A stretch of DNA of 64,000 nucleotides from Mucilaginibacter psychrotolerans (GCF_004519315.1 NZ_SOZE01000029.1:1-64000); one strand, 5' to 3'; positions 17,523-27,223 are shown, numbered from the stretch's first letter. The notes: generated from the sequence alone by a model not told the origin. Translations and numbers: made by a program.

Positions 17523-19970
17523 ATGATCACACAAATCCGTTTCAGGCTTCTATTTCTGATAATCCTTGCAGCGTCAGGTAATTCCTGGGCGTTTACGCGG
17601 GTTAAAAAAAATCCGCCCGGGGTAGCAGCGACGAAGCATTTAAAAAATAAAGTTGAACCTAAAAGATCCCGGGCAATGACAGATACACCTCTTACACGGC
17701 GTCCTGCCCCGCCAGCCAATCCTCTCGGTCGGTCTATAACTCTGCCCGCTGCCGATGTGATCATCCATTTTAATGATAAGGGTCAGCTGACAGGAGAATT
17801 GCCGCAGATACTTCCGGCCTCCAAAAAACTTGGATTCCAAGTGTCGGGACTCAAAGACCCGGCGGTAGCTTATGCCCAAATGCTGAAAGACCGGGCAACT
17901 GAGGCCGTTAAAACCTTAAATTTGATCATTGCAGATGCAAACAAGGAGGCATTTCTACAAAAACTTTATGAAATTTCTGATGCCCAGTTAAAGGCTGTCC
18001 GGGATGCTTGTATCGCGATTGCAGCAAACCCGACAATTGCACCGTCGGCACCAAACGATAAGTATACTTTAAATATAACACCCAATCCGAATTATTACAC
18101 GGTCAAACTGTCTCCCAGTTCAGCCACTCCGGTTTCCATGCCAATGAACACTACAACGGGCACGCAGCCAAGTATGTTGACAAATGGAAACAGCATGACC
18201 ATCACCCTTAGTCTTGAAAATGCGTATAAAAAAATGGTTTGGGACTGGTATTATAATAAGAAAGGTGATTTTAAACCGTTGGACCCCAGCGATCAGACCC
18301 TTTGGGCATCGCTTAAACAGGAGGAGAAAAAATTGCTGGCAGAGGTTAATGACCTGATGACGAATAAGCCTGCAAGAACCTATGAAAAGTTAAAAGCTTA
18401 TCTCGAAACCATAAAAGCCGAACGTCAAAAGGTCCAGGGTCTGGTGGGCAGAATTGATGCCGCAGTTAGTTCGAAACTAAAAAATAACCAGGATTGGTTG
18501 TTGGAGTGGTTATGGTATCAAAACACCACTACCCCACAACTTAACCCTTTCAAGTTTGTAGCTACCAGCAGCCTCGGTCAAGAACCCGATACCTCGGATA
18601 ATCCCGGTCTACGCTTAAAGATCCAAACGAGAGAAAACGTGATCAAAAACATGGATACGAAAAACCCAAATTTAACCGTTAGCGACCACTGGGTTTCGGA
18701 CATTGATGGTTTCAGAAAAACACTGACGGCAAACACATTGGCCTATAAAAACTACCAAATCCTTTCTGCGGCTAATGAAAAAAGCAAAGCCGACTTCGCC
18801 CAAACCACAACAAATCTGAACGAGGCACTGTTTTTTGTAACGGTCGAGGCACCTGTTAAGAAAGTCATCTGGATGCGGCACCACGATGCTGCGGATGGCA
18901 ATGAAATTATGAATGTAGACCAGGCGACTGAGTACCTGGAAGACGAAAAATTGGTCATCCTCACCCATAATCTGGCAACGGGTGAAAAATCGGAAGTAAG
19001 TTTATCCTATAGCGATATAAAAACCAATAACTCCTTTATAGGCGATCTATTTCTCGAAGCGACATCCATGATCAATACAAGCCAGTTTACGCATGGTGGC
19101 CGCGAGCAAGATCCAAGGATAAACGGGATTGCCGCATTGCTTGATGCGGAAATCGGGGGCTTGGGCGATGATGTCAAGAACCTAAAAGGACTGGATGTGT
19201 ACTTAGATTATTTGCTTAAGCAAACGAATGTTGAGCAAGAAATACAACCGGTGACAGATCAAGCACCGGTTTATCATTCTGAAAAACAACAGGCACCACA
19301 GGTTTCGGGGAACAAAGCGGCTGCTTATACTGTAAAAACGGTTAAAACCGATGCCGGATCGAATGCGGGCGGAACGGCCCCTTCGGGTGTCACTACAACG
19401 ACATCGACCAGTGCTGCAACCACTACAACGGTAACTGCGGCTGCTGCTGGAAAAAGCGCATCTACCATGCCGGTAGATACTTTTAAATTCCGTGTAAATA
19501 AAAAATACAGGATTTTTCCGATGGCGGGTATTGCGTTTAACACGTCAAATTTCACTAACGTAGCCCCAGGTTCGGATGGAAACTCGCCTGGAAAGCAAAC
19601 ATCTGAGTCAATATCTCACTTTTTCGTCGGCATTAAGGTGTTCATTGAAAAGACAGATATCCGGAATACACGATTTTTTTTGAATTCCGATGCAGAAGGT
19701 AACTCGTTGTTCTGGTCGAGAACCCATTTCGATGCTGCTTTTGAGATCGGATCTCCTTTGAATAATCTCTATTTTGGCGGTGGTTTTGATCTATGGCCTG
19801 GCTTTGGGCTAAACGTTGGCTGCGTATTGAATAAATACAATTATAACCTTTATGCCAACGGCCAGAATACAGTTAGTCAGTCTTTATACCGGCCCGGCGT
19901 TTACTTAGGAGTATCTACTGATGTAGCAGTAGTAGCCGAATTATTTAAACTATTAAACATTGGAAAATGA
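17523..19970 (+). CDS. Large exported hypothetical, possible outer-membrane C-terminus
   Basis: The 815-aa protein opens with a signal peptide (cleavage near NSWA-FT at about 25). Residues about 250-420 are helical and charged (EEKKLLAEVNDL, KLKAYLETIKAERQKV) and may be coiled coil. A Thr/Ala linker lies at about 622-648. The last 160 residues alternate aromatic strands (YRIFPMAGIAFNTSNF, FFVGIKVFIEK, LYFGGGFDLWPGFGLNVG, YRPGVYLGVSTDV) as in an outer-membrane barrel or related domain. The stop codon overlaps the start of the downstream lipoprotein by 4 bp, so the pair may act together at the cell surface. No family recognised. Confidence 0.7.
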   Translation: MITQIRFRLLFLIILAASGNSWAFTRVKKNPPGVAATKHLKNKVEPKRSRAMTDTPLTRRPAPPANPLGRSITLPAADVIIHFNDKGQLTGELPQILPASKKLGFQVSGLKDPAVAYAQMLKDRATEAVKTLNLIIADANKEAFLQKLYEISDAQLKAVRDACIAIAANPTIAPSAPNDKYTLNITPNPNYYTVKLSPSSATPVSMPMNTTTGTQPSMLTNGNSMTITLSLENAYKKMVWDWYYNKKGDFKPLDPSDQTLWASLKQEEKKLLAEVNDLMTNKPARTYEKLKAYLETIKAERQKVQGLVGRIDAAVSSKLKNNQDWLLEWLWYQNTTTPQLNPFKFVATSSLGQEPDTSDNPGLRLKIQTRENVIKNMDTKNPNLTVSDHWVSDIDGFRKTLTANTLAYKNYQILSAANEKSKADFAQTTTNLNEALFFVTVEAPVKKVIWMRHHDAADGNEIMNVDQATEYLEDEKLVILTHNLATGEKSEVSLSYSDIKTNNSFIGDLFLEATSMINTSQFTHGGREQDPRINGIAALLDAEIGGLGDDVKNLKGLDVYLDYLLKQTNVEQEIQPVTDQAPVYHSEKQQAPQVSGNKAAAYTVKTVKTDAGSNAGGTAPSGVTTTTSTSAATTTTVTAAAAGKSASTMPVDTFKFRVNKKYRIFPMAGIAFNTSNFTNVAPGSDGNSPGKQTSESISHFFVGIKVFIEKTDIRNTRFFLNSDAEGNSLFWSRTHFDAAFEIGSPLNNLYFGGGFDLWPGFGLNVGCVLNKYNYNLYANGQNTVSQSLYRPGVYLGVSTDVAVVAELFKLLNIGK

Positions 19971-20620
19971 AAATGATAAAAAATCTATACTGTTTAGGGT
20001 TTTTGGTGCTGTTTTTTTCCTGTAACAAGTATGCAAACATCAATCCGGATAAAACAATTAATGGGTATGTTTATCTGCAAGACCCTTTTAAAACGAATTT
20101 TCCGGTTCCTCTTGCAGGCAAAACCATTTATTTCAATCGCGGGTCCGATACCTCTTCCTACCTTCTTCAGACAACAACAGATTCAGGCGGGCATTTTTCG
20201 ATGACCTATATTGGAGATGATAATGCAATCCTTTTCTCAAGCTTCGTGAAGGATGGGGTTGTCTATAAAGGTGATACTATCGTAACCGCGGCCCAATTAG
20301 GAAAAGCGGTTCAATTGAATGTACTTCCGGTATACCATAATGGCGTTCAGCTTAATTTCAAGGACAATTCAGGCGGCTTAGTATCCGGTTTAAAGTTCCG
20401 AATTTACACCAGTACAATAGCTGCAAGCGTAGATTCTGTGAAGTATTCCTACCTAAACAGCAAAGCGGATAATAGCGGCCACTATACTCTTTTTAACCTA
20501 AATGCTGGTGATTATTTTGTGGTGGCTAAAGATAATATAGGTGGTGTTGCGCTATCGGCAAACCAGAAAATCACGGTAGCAAAAACCGGTTTGTCGTCAC
20601 CCGATATTATTATTAAATAA
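19967..20620 (+). CDS. Putative lipoprotein, carboxypeptidase-regulatory-like repeats
   Basis: The 217-aa product has a lipobox ending LFFSCNK, giving an N-terminal lipidated Cys at about 19. Two beta-rich units follow: INGYVYLQDP...TTDSGGHFSMTYIGDD and GLKFRIYTST...SKADNSGHYTLFNLNAGDYFV. The D-S/N-G-x-(F/Y)-x-(F/L) pattern is typical of carboxypeptidase-regulatory-like or transthyretin-like surface domains. It overlaps the preceding large exported protein by 4 bp (ATGA). A surface or cell-envelope role is likely; no ligand can be named. Confidence 0.75.
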   Translation: MKMIKNLYCLGFLVLFFSCNKYANINPDKTINGYVYLQDPFKTNFPVPLAGKTIYFNRGSDTSSYLLQTTTDSGGHFSMTYIGDDNAILFSSFVKDGVVYKGDTIVTAAQLGKAVQLNVLPVYHNGVQLNFKDNSGGLVSGLKFRIYTSTIAASVDSVKYSYLNSKADNSGHYTLFNLNAGDYFVVAKDNIGGVALSANQKITVAKTGLSSPDIIIK

Positions 20621-20805
20621 AGTACCTATAAGTGTATTTTGCCTGCCTATTATTGCCTTAGATTAGTGATGACTACAATAATCCGATTAAGGCAGTATGT
20701 GATTAATGCTTCAAAAATATTGATCGGCGGGGCCTAACCGCATTAGTATTGGTTATCTTCAACGCTTTGTTCGCGTAATTCAGAACGAGAGCATAACATA
20801 TAGGT

Positions 20806-21510
20806 ATGACAGATAAAGCCATTCAAAAGATTATTGATCACTTTAACCGGAAAAATTCTCAGACATATATCGCCTCACACTCCATAGGGGGAAATGTTGA
20901 ATATGGTGTGGTATGGCATGATATTGACTTCCATAAATTGGGTGACGTGTCCCCTTACAAGTTCTATTTCATAAAAAACGCCAAAGGAAAATGTATAGGA
21001 GCCGTTCTCGATATGAATATGGACCTCCATTGGTACATCGATCCAATCGCACGGAAAAAAGGCTTTTTGACGAATGCTTTGTTAAAACTGATTTTGCCGC
21101 ACCTGGCGAGGATCAGGAAAGAACAGCGCATCACCATTAACCGCAATGATATTGGAGATGAAAATTTTGAAGCATCGTTAAAAACGGCAAATAAGACCGG
21201 CTTCAAAATGGTTGGGGAAATGGTATCGAAAATTGAATGCATTCAAAAACTCACCAAATACAGGAAAGTGCCGATTAAAGAAAATTTTCCCGGCATAACC
21301 TATGAAAAAATGGTAAAACAGCGGGAGAAAATGAATGTCGTTATTGGCAAACTATGGCAAATCAAATCGGAAGTAGAAATGAAATTAGGCGCATCGAAAC
21401 TCACCCGAGAATTGGACCGTTATATCGATAAGCTCGAATTATTTCGGGGCATGAAACTGGATGACGCGGTTTACGATTTTGAGGAAGAGATGAAACGAAA
21501 ACTGAGGTAG
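20806..21510 (+). CDS. GNAT-like acetyltransferase with charged C-terminal helix
   Basis: Residues 55-140 read like a compact GNAT fold: KCIGAVLDMNMDLHWYID, then ARKKGFLTNALLKLILPHL (place of the acetyl-CoA loop and helix), ITINRNDIG, and LKTANKTGFKMVGE, the usual beta6-alpha end of the fold (N-xx-GF). The Q/RxxGxG/A loop is degenerate (RKKGFL). The last 80 residues are a charged helical segment that may mediate dimerisation. The substrate is unknown. It stands 185 bp from its upstream neighbour, and element copy B follows it. Confidence 0.65.
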   Translation: MTDKAIQKIIDHFNRKNSQTYIASHSIGGNVEYGVVWHDIDFHKLGDVSPYKFYFIKNAKGKCIGAVLDMNMDLHWYIDPIARKKGFLTNALLKLILPHLARIRKEQRITINRNDIGDENFEASLKTANKTGFKMVGEMVSKIECIQKLTKYRKVPIKENFPGITYEKMVKQREKMNVVIGKLWQIKSEVEMKLGASKLTRELDRYIDKLELFRGMKLDDAVYDFEEEMKRKLR

Positions 21511-21531
21511 TTTTCAGGTTGCTTCATGGTT

Positions 21532-21640
21532 GCATCAGGGAATGGAGCGACACCTTCCAATAAAAGATGTAGCGGAAGCCCGACCAGAAGTAGAAAACAA
21601 TATTGTCCGGGAAGGTAATGAGATGTACAATCAATCCGTG
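21532..21640 (+). ncRNA. Candidate structured element, copy B
   Basis: This stretch is a diverged copy of 14892-15005. It shares GCATCAGGGA, then AAAGATGTAGCGGAAGCCCG and the trailing GGTAATGAGA. The outer arms differ in sequence from copy A but still pair: ACCTTCC (21552-21558) with GGAAGGT (21610-21616). Paired changes like this point to selection for RNA structure. It lies between the GNAT-like gene and the five-gene operon that begins at 21724. Confidence 0.5.
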
Positions 21641-21723
21641 TAGGTTATTTAACAATTAACAGGAATACTTTTTAATTATTAGCTTTAAGGACCGCGTTTG
21701 GATACTTACTCAAGAAAAAATAA

Positions 21724-22176
21724 ATGAAAAAATTAGCAAAATACGAGGAGAAATTATTGGCTTGCGTGCCGGAAAAATGGGCAAGGTTTTATAAAAACGC
21801 CCCAAAAGAATTTAAGCAGGATTATATCGACAAGCAGGGATACACAAGGGAAGAATTTCTCGAACTTGCAAAGGCAACGAAATTATTTGATCATGGCTTT
21901 TATGAGCAAAATCCGAGCGACTTTGTTTACAAAGAATTCGAGTATGTACCGGGGGACTGTGAAAGCTGGTTACTGAACGAAAAGGAAATGGAGTTGTACA
22001 ATGCGATGCCTGAAAAATTTACGCAAGACGAATTCCGGGCTAAAAGATTGGAAATGAGAATGCCGGTTAGTTCACAAGATAAGATGGCCGGGGGGACACT
22101 TTTTAAACATATTCCGGTCGCAGGCGAACGGTATTATGATTTAGAAAAAGGAATTATTAAGCCCACATTGAAATAA
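21724..22176 (+). CDS. Hypothetical protein at head of nuclease operon
   Basis: A 150-aa charged, soluble protein, mostly helical: MKKLAKYEEKLLACVPEKWARF, YKNAPKEFKQDYIDKQGYTREEFLELA, and a later LLNEKEMELYNAMPEKFTQDEFRAKRLEM. The start and middle repeat a similar theme (E-xx-L-xx-xP-E-K), suggesting an internal duplication. No family is recognised. It is 62 bp before the HExxH gene and on the same strand, so it is probably in the operon. Confidence 0.6.
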   Translation: MKKLAKYEEKLLACVPEKWARFYKNAPKEFKQDYIDKQGYTREEFLELAKATKLFDHGFYEQNPSDFVYKEFEYVPGDCESWLLNEKEMELYNAMPEKFTQDEFRAKRLEMRMPVSSQDKMAGGTLFKHIPVAGERYYDLEKGIIKPTLK

Positions 22177-22238
22177 TGAAAAATCCCATTCCCTCATATG
22201 ATTTAGAAAAATAAATCATTGGCTCTGAATAGTAGATC

Positions 22239-23639
22239 ATGGTAACTAAACGCCGTAAAAACCAAGTGAGATTCAGATCGACTGTATTTGGAGAATACAT
22301 GATGGATCAATACTTTTTCAAAGTAGCCACCCACGAGCGGAAGCTTGTTAAATTGGAGGATCTTGATCTCCGGAAACTACAGCATGACCACATTGTAACC
22401 ATCGCACATGAATACCTGCATCATCTTCATGAAGTAAGCACCCATATCGGCACATTTTTTCTAAGTTATGCTGTATCGATCAGGGCAATCCTTTCCCGTT
22501 ATGCCGATAAAGATCTTTCCACTTCAGATTTTAATTTCAGTAATATCTCACTGGAAGATGCCACTATGATTTTACGGCTATCCGAAACAATCAATCTTTT
22601 GATTGGTGATGCGGCACTGGAGACAGAAGTAAAAAACATTCTCGATTATGACGTGGTGGAATCGACAATTTTCGTCCCCTATGGAACCACGTTAGTAGAA
22701 CGAGAGCATGGTACCCCCGAATTACGAATAGCAAATGGTAATGAGATCCTAACTTTGCAATTTGGCAAATTTTACCTTTATGAAGGGTTAGCTTACGAAC
22801 TGGAACGGGTTTTCGCGCAAACCATTGGCAGAAAGCATGATGATGAAGAGAATGGAACTGAATATACTGTACTCCGCTATTTTTCAATGCATATTGTTCC
22901 ATCGATCACTAGGAAAACAATGCTGACGTTGGCTTCCCTTTCTTTGGCATACGTGAATTGCGGCGTAATGTATGTTTCGATGCTCGAGCGATTGGCTATC
23001 GAATTAAGAGAAGGGCGTTCTGAAGCTGACCTCATACGGATGGTTAAAGCGAATGTGAGCCAGGAATATTCAGAAAGAGAACATATATTGGAGGGAGTAT
23101 TAAAAGAAATTGAAGATGCTTTTAAATGGCGTTCTTCTTTAAAAATAGCGCTGGCAGACTTAAAAGAAAACTATATCAACGCAACCAGGCAGCGTGTTAT
23201 TAATCCCTCTTTTGAGGTCGATATGATCTATAATGGTCAGTTTGAGGATCTGCTTTATCTTGTTCCCCCTTGTGACTTTATGTATGTTTTTACTAATAAG
23301 GCAACTTTCAAACGGGATTTTTATGGCACTACAAAAACCTCCGCGGAATTGGCGATCAATCATAACATTTTTATTGCCAATGTTCATTACGCTAACACGT
23401 TATTTTTTAAGTTGAGCGGAGAGTTTGATAAATTTAAACCAGGAGACAACGAATTAACCTGCCCCTTTTTTACCTCTTGTGATTTCCAATTTCGAAAGGA
23501 CAATCCTTCAATTTGTTCAGGATCTCCCTGGAAGATTTATGATATAGCCTATGCGGAAGGTAATGGTTATTGCTGGTATGGTAACGGCGTGGGCTTATTG
23601 AAAGGCATTGATATTCCTCCTGACGACCAACTTGAATGA
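22239..23639 (+). CDS. HExxH metallopeptidase-like protein
   Basis: The 466-aa protein has HEYLHHLHEVS at residues 57-67, a zinc-binding HExxH, and a second acidic candidate in LYEGLAYELERVFA (Glu182, Glu187), the EGxAxxxE shape of several gluzincin-like families. A Cys set near the C-terminus, CPFFTSC then C in NPSICSGSPW, may bind a metal or be structural. It has no signal peptide, so it acts in the cytoplasm. It is followed after 30 bp by a PD-(D/E)XK-like gene. In defence operons, peptidases often process a partner protein; that role is inferred from context. Confidence 0.7.
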   Translation: MVTKRRKNQVRFRSTVFGEYMMDQYFFKVATHERKLVKLEDLDLRKLQHDHIVTIAHEYLHHLHEVSTHIGTFFLSYAVSIRAILSRYADKDLSTSDFNFSNISLEDATMILRLSETINLLIGDAALETEVKNILDYDVVESTIFVPYGTTLVEREHGTPELRIANGNEILTLQFGKFYLYEGLAYELERVFAQTIGRKHDDEENGTEYTVLRYFSMHIVPSITRKTMLTLASLSLAYVNCGVMYVSMLERLAIELREGRSEADLIRMVKANVSQEYSEREHILEGVLKEIEDAFKWRSSLKIALADLKENYINATRQRVINPSFEVDMIYNGQFEDLLYLVPPCDFMYVFTNKATFKRDFYGTTKTSAELAINHNIFIANVHYANTLFFKLSGEFDKFKPGDNELTCPFFTSCDFQFRKDNPSICSGSPWKIYDIAYAEGNGYCWYGNGVGLLKGIDIPPDDQLE

Positions 23640-23669
23640 ATCTGTTAAATGGAAACTAAATGACCGGTT

Positions 23670-24527
23670 ATGATGCCTCGATCAAATGACACATTGAATT
23701 TTTTATATGAATATGGCAGCCGCATTTGGGAGCGGATGCGATTCGCCAGGGTTAGAAACCAACGTATCAGTGAAACTACGATAACAGAAAATTTAATATT
23801 TGATTTTTGGTACCAGGCCAAAAAGGTCCAATTGCCGGTGGAAATTTATGAAGCCAAAGCGGAAAAGCAGAACGGAAATGATCTCGAAGTGTTTATAGAA
23901 ACCAGCAAAGGTTATTTGCTGACGGCTTTCCAGGCTAAAATTCTCAGTAAAAAAGGAAAATACCCTAATATCAGCCATAAGGTTGGTGATGCCTATCAAA
24001 TAGACCTGTTGATTGATTATGCCAAACGAAAAGGCGGGCAAGCCTGCTATCTTTTTTATAATTATCCTGTAGATCCAGGGTATTACGAAAAATTGGAGGA
24101 AACCGGTAAATATCAATACCGGGAATTTGGGCTGACAGCCTGTAATGCTGAATTGGTAAAGCTGAAGTTTTTTAAAGCTGTTGCGACAGGAAAAACCAGG
24201 GTAAAGATACCTGCTTTTGAAAGTCTGCATCCCTTGCACGCATTTCCGCTATCGGAAATGATCAGGATATTAACCGACGAATCGGCCATGGAAATTTTTG
24301 AAGAGTTGGCGGAAATGGTCAATTTGCCCATCATCTATTATTCGCGGGAAGACATCGATGGAACATACGGCTGGAATGAAATGGAGCCAAGGGGGAAAAT
24401 CAGCGGGATACCGATGAGAGAATTCGCCGATATTCCGAAGCACGACCTTCAGCAAGGATTCAATCCTAAGTACCGGATCATCCTGTCAAAGGAACCCGTT
24501 GCAGGAGGGCTGTATGTGCTTTCCTGA
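23670..24527 (+). CDS. PD-(D/E)XK-like nuclease, QxK variant
   Basis: In this 285-aa protein residues 69-90 read GNDLEVFIE, a GYLLTAF strand, then QAK. Asp71, Glu73 and the Q88-A-K90 pair fit the core of PD-(D/E)XK nucleases in which Glu is replaced by Gln. A Glu in the preceding helix (SETTITENLIFDFW, about 35-48) also fits the fold. It resembles DUF6615-type predicted nucleases, a family call I hold loosely. It lies in an operon between the HExxH gene and a second nuclease-like gene. It may cut DNA or only bind it. Met1 and Met2 are both possible starts. Confidence 0.65.
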   Translation: MMPRSNDTLNFLYEYGSRIWERMRFARVRNQRISETTITENLIFDFWYQAKKVQLPVEIYEAKAEKQNGNDLEVFIETSKGYLLTAFQAKILSKKGKYPNISHKVGDAYQIDLLIDYAKRKGGQACYLFYNYPVDPGYYEKLEETGKYQYREFGLTACNAELVKLKFFKAVATGKTRVKIPAFESLHPLHAFPLSEMIRILTDESAMEIFEELAEMVNLPIIYYSREDIDGTYGWNEMEPRGKISGIPMREFADIPKHDLQQGFNPKYRIILSKEPVAGGLYVLS

Positions 24528-24588
24528 ATTTAAAATTGTACGTTCAACCCGACTGAACTAACTTGCAGCATCCAAACTTGACTATGCA

Positions 24589-26568
24589 ATGCCAGACCTT
24601 CGACAGCAACTTTTAACAAACAAAAAATTTAATCCTTTCAACCAGGCATTTAATGTAATTGGCTTGCAAAACGCGCTGAAGGCCTGGGCTGAAGGGCTGG
24701 CACCAGAACAGAAGGCCGACGTCATGCCGATGGTTGATACCTGCCGCGTGATCACTTTGCTCAGTGCCATATTCAAAAACATTTTAGAACAAATCGAAAC
24801 CAATCTGCTTGATTCGGGTCTTTCCTATCAGGCGGTATTAGAATGCCTGGTCGCTCAGCACAACGGCACTTACATTGATATTACAAATGCGTACCGAAAG
24901 GGACAAGCCGGGCAAGGACTTGAATTGACTGAGATGTTCGCTCACCGGTCAAGCTCTACAGATCCAAGTATCGGAAACATTAATACATCCGGAGGATTGG
25001 TGGCAACGATAGATGTTATGAATGCCCTGATGGGCAGTGTTGGATACTTTAAAGACAAAATGAAATCTGTTAGTGACCAGTCTGATTCGCTTTCCATTTT
25101 TTATTTGAACAAACTTGATCTGATTTCCAATGTTTATTTTGGCTTTAAAACCTCCTATGACTCCTTGGTGTGTAATGATGGATTTTATAAAGTGACCGGT
25201 AAAAATAAATATACAGTTTGGTTCAAAGACCATGAAAAATTGGTATTTGAAGAAATCGGGAGGTTCAGGACGCAACAGGATAGTCTTGCCCACTACCTGC
25301 AGATGAGTGAATATTTTAGCAAGCACCCGGATAGTACTTTATATCCAAAGGAATGGAGTAAAAGAAAGATTGAGGACGTGCAGATCAGGGAAGTTTCCTA
25401 TACCGCGAACGGTTATATTGAATATGTTTTGGCCCCCGGAACAGATTCCACTGAAAAAGGCGATGAGTTATCATTTTTCGGGTCAATACAGGCCTTTTAT
25501 GGCTTTTTAGAAAATGCGGAGTTGCCAAAGCTAAACCCACTACGGTTATGGGATGTGTTATGCCTTTTCAGCATGATTCAACATTTGTTTGAGAAAGTGG
25601 CTTCAGTGGCGGTAGAACAAGGAGATTGTTATACCATTGCCGAGGTGCAGCATATTCCATTCAGAATAGTAAGAAAAAATTTAGTTGATTATTTGCTGGC
25701 CAGAACAACCTATACAGCCGCTGAAGTAGAGAACTTTGTCAATTTATTAAGCAACCGGCCAGATGACCGCGTTAATTTTTGGCAGCGGCCCTTCCTGCCT
25801 GCGGGGGATGATTTATTGGTACCGTTTCTTACTACGGTTGCGCCTGTAACCTATTACCTAATCGATTACTGGTTGGAGTCAGCAGGTTACCAGCTGGAAA
25901 AACGGGGAAAGACTTTGGAAAAACATGTGAAAGCCAATCTCAGCAGGCACCTAAGCAGGAAAGGTTTTACATTTAATATACCCACCGCCAGCCGGTTTAG
26001 AATACCGTCGGGTGCATACGAGGAAATTGATCTGGTTTTAGTGCTTAAGGATATTGTGTTGGTTGCAGAAGTCAAGTGCATCCGGTATCCGATGGAGCCA
26101 TTTGATTATCATTTCAGTTACAACCGGCTAAGTGAAGGCGCTGCGCAGGTGAACACAAAAACAAATTTCCTGTTAGCCCATGCGGAGGAATTGAAGCCAT
26201 TAACCGGTGATATCAGCAGTAAAAAAATTGTACGTGCAGTGATTACCAATTATCCGATTTTTACCGGGCGTATCATTGAGGACGTACCGGTAATTGACTT
26301 CTACCTTTTGGAGGCGTATATTGCCCAAAGTCAAATCGTTCATTATGCAAGCTATTCCGAGAACAACAAAATTATTAATAAGCCGGAAAAATCAACCGCA
26401 CTATATCAGACAGAAGCTGAATTTTGTGCCAACCTCGATGATCACTTGCGTAACAATAGGCTATTGGAAATTTATAAGCCAAAAGTGAAAATTCACGACC
26501 AAAAAATGACCGTTAACGAATTTCCGGTGGAGGTTTATTTGCAAATGGCGGCTTTTCAGGAAGCCTAA
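24589..26568 (+). CDS. Large protein with C-terminal PD-(D/E)XK nuclease domain
   Basis: In this 659-aa protein residues 440-500 show a complete nuclease core: helix KTLEKHVKANLSRHL with Glu444, then EEIDLVLVLKD (Asp481) and VLVAEVKCI (Glu494-x-Lys496). Residues 1-430 have no recognised domain; they are mostly helical and may sense or recruit. The start at 24589 follows a 61-bp gap after the QxK protein. Having two different nuclease-like proteins in one operon suggests separate functions, such as target cutting and sensing. Restriction-type activity is inferred from the motif and company. Confidence 0.75.
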   Translation: MPDLRQQLLTNKKFNPFNQAFNVIGLQNALKAWAEGLAPEQKADVMPMVDTCRVITLLSAIFKNILEQIETNLLDSGLSYQAVLECLVAQHNGTYIDITNAYRKGQAGQGLELTEMFAHRSSSTDPSIGNINTSGGLVATIDVMNALMGSVGYFKDKMKSVSDQSDSLSIFYLNKLDLISNVYFGFKTSYDSLVCNDGFYKVTGKNKYTVWFKDHEKLVFEEIGRFRTQQDSLAHYLQMSEYFSKHPDSTLYPKEWSKRKIEDVQIREVSYTANGYIEYVLAPGTDSTEKGDELSFFGSIQAFYGFLENAELPKLNPLRLWDVLCLFSMIQHLFEKVASVAVEQGDCYTIAEVQHIPFRIVRKNLVDYLLARTTYTAAEVENFVNLLSNRPDDRVNFWQRPFLPAGDDLLVPFLTTVAPVTYYLIDYWLESAGYQLEKRGKTLEKHVKANLSRHLSRKGFTFNIPTASRFRIPSGAYEEIDLVLVLKDIVLVAEVKCIRYPMEPFDYHFSYNRLSEGAAQVNTKTNFLLAHAEELKPLTGDISSKKIVRAVITNYPIFTGRIIEDVPVIDFYLLEAYIAQSQIVHYASYSENNKIINKPEKSTALYQTEAEFCANLDDHLRNNRLLEIYKPKVKIHDQKMTVNEFPVEVYLQMAAFQEA

Positions 26569-26603
26569 GTTCAACCTGTCTTTATATCATTATCTTCGTT
26601 AAA

Positions 26604-27161
26604 ATGAGCCCTGTTAGAAAACCACATAATTTAATTACGGAATATTGGGACGACATGGAATATTTTTTAGCCGAGGCAGAGAAGGTTGAAAAATGGCGTA
26701 AAGAAACCGATGCGCCTATTTTCCCTAAAAGATATATCCGACACTGTATTTTATCAGCCTTCCTTTTTCTGGAAGCGTTCATTAATGGTGAATATTTCGA
26801 GCAAATGAATTTTGCTGACGGCATCGCAGGCCTGAAGCCCATTCAAAAAAGAGACCTGGAAACGATGATTATTAAAACGTCTTTTGATGAAAAGTGGTCA
26901 TCCTGGGTGGCGGACTTTATGGAACAATCTAAACCCAATTTACAAAATGAGGTGCCATATAAAAACCTGCTCAAATTAAAGTCTTGGCGAAATCAGTTAA
27001 CGCATTATAAACTTCACGAACTGTTTATCGTGGCACACAACATTCAAACCATTTCAAATGCAAGAGAAGCCCGAAAATTTTCGCAGCAGGCGATCAGATG
27101 GTACTATGACAAAACAAAATTTGAGGTGCCGGAATGGATCGCGCGCGATATCATGAACTAG
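26604..27161 (+). CDS. HEPN-like RNase
   Basis: A 185-aa helical protein with the HEPN signature Rx4H in LKSWRNQLTHYK (Arg129, His134), in the RNxxxH form of ribonuclease-active HEPN domains. The helix before it, FPKRYIRHCILSAFLFLEAFING (about 40-62), fits the first long HEPN helix. HEPN toxins cut RNA in toxin-antitoxin, Abi and CRISPR systems. It is the last gene of the five-gene operon, 35 bp after the nuclease. As an effector that kills or slows the cell after infection it would fit the system well; this role is inferred. Confidence 0.75.
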   Translation: MSPVRKPHNLITEYWDDMEYFLAEAEKVEKWRKETDAPIFPKRYIRHCILSAFLFLEAFINGEYFEQMNFADGIAGLKPIQKRDLETMIIKTSFDEKWSSWVADFMEQSKPNLQNEVPYKNLLKLKSWRNQLTHYKLHELFIVAHNIQTISNAREARKFSQQAIRWYYDKTKFEVPEWIARDIMN

Positions 27162-27223
27162 CTATAACCCTTATTTCTTATTCAGGAATGTATTAATTTT
27201 GCGTTCAAACGCACACTTGCCCA

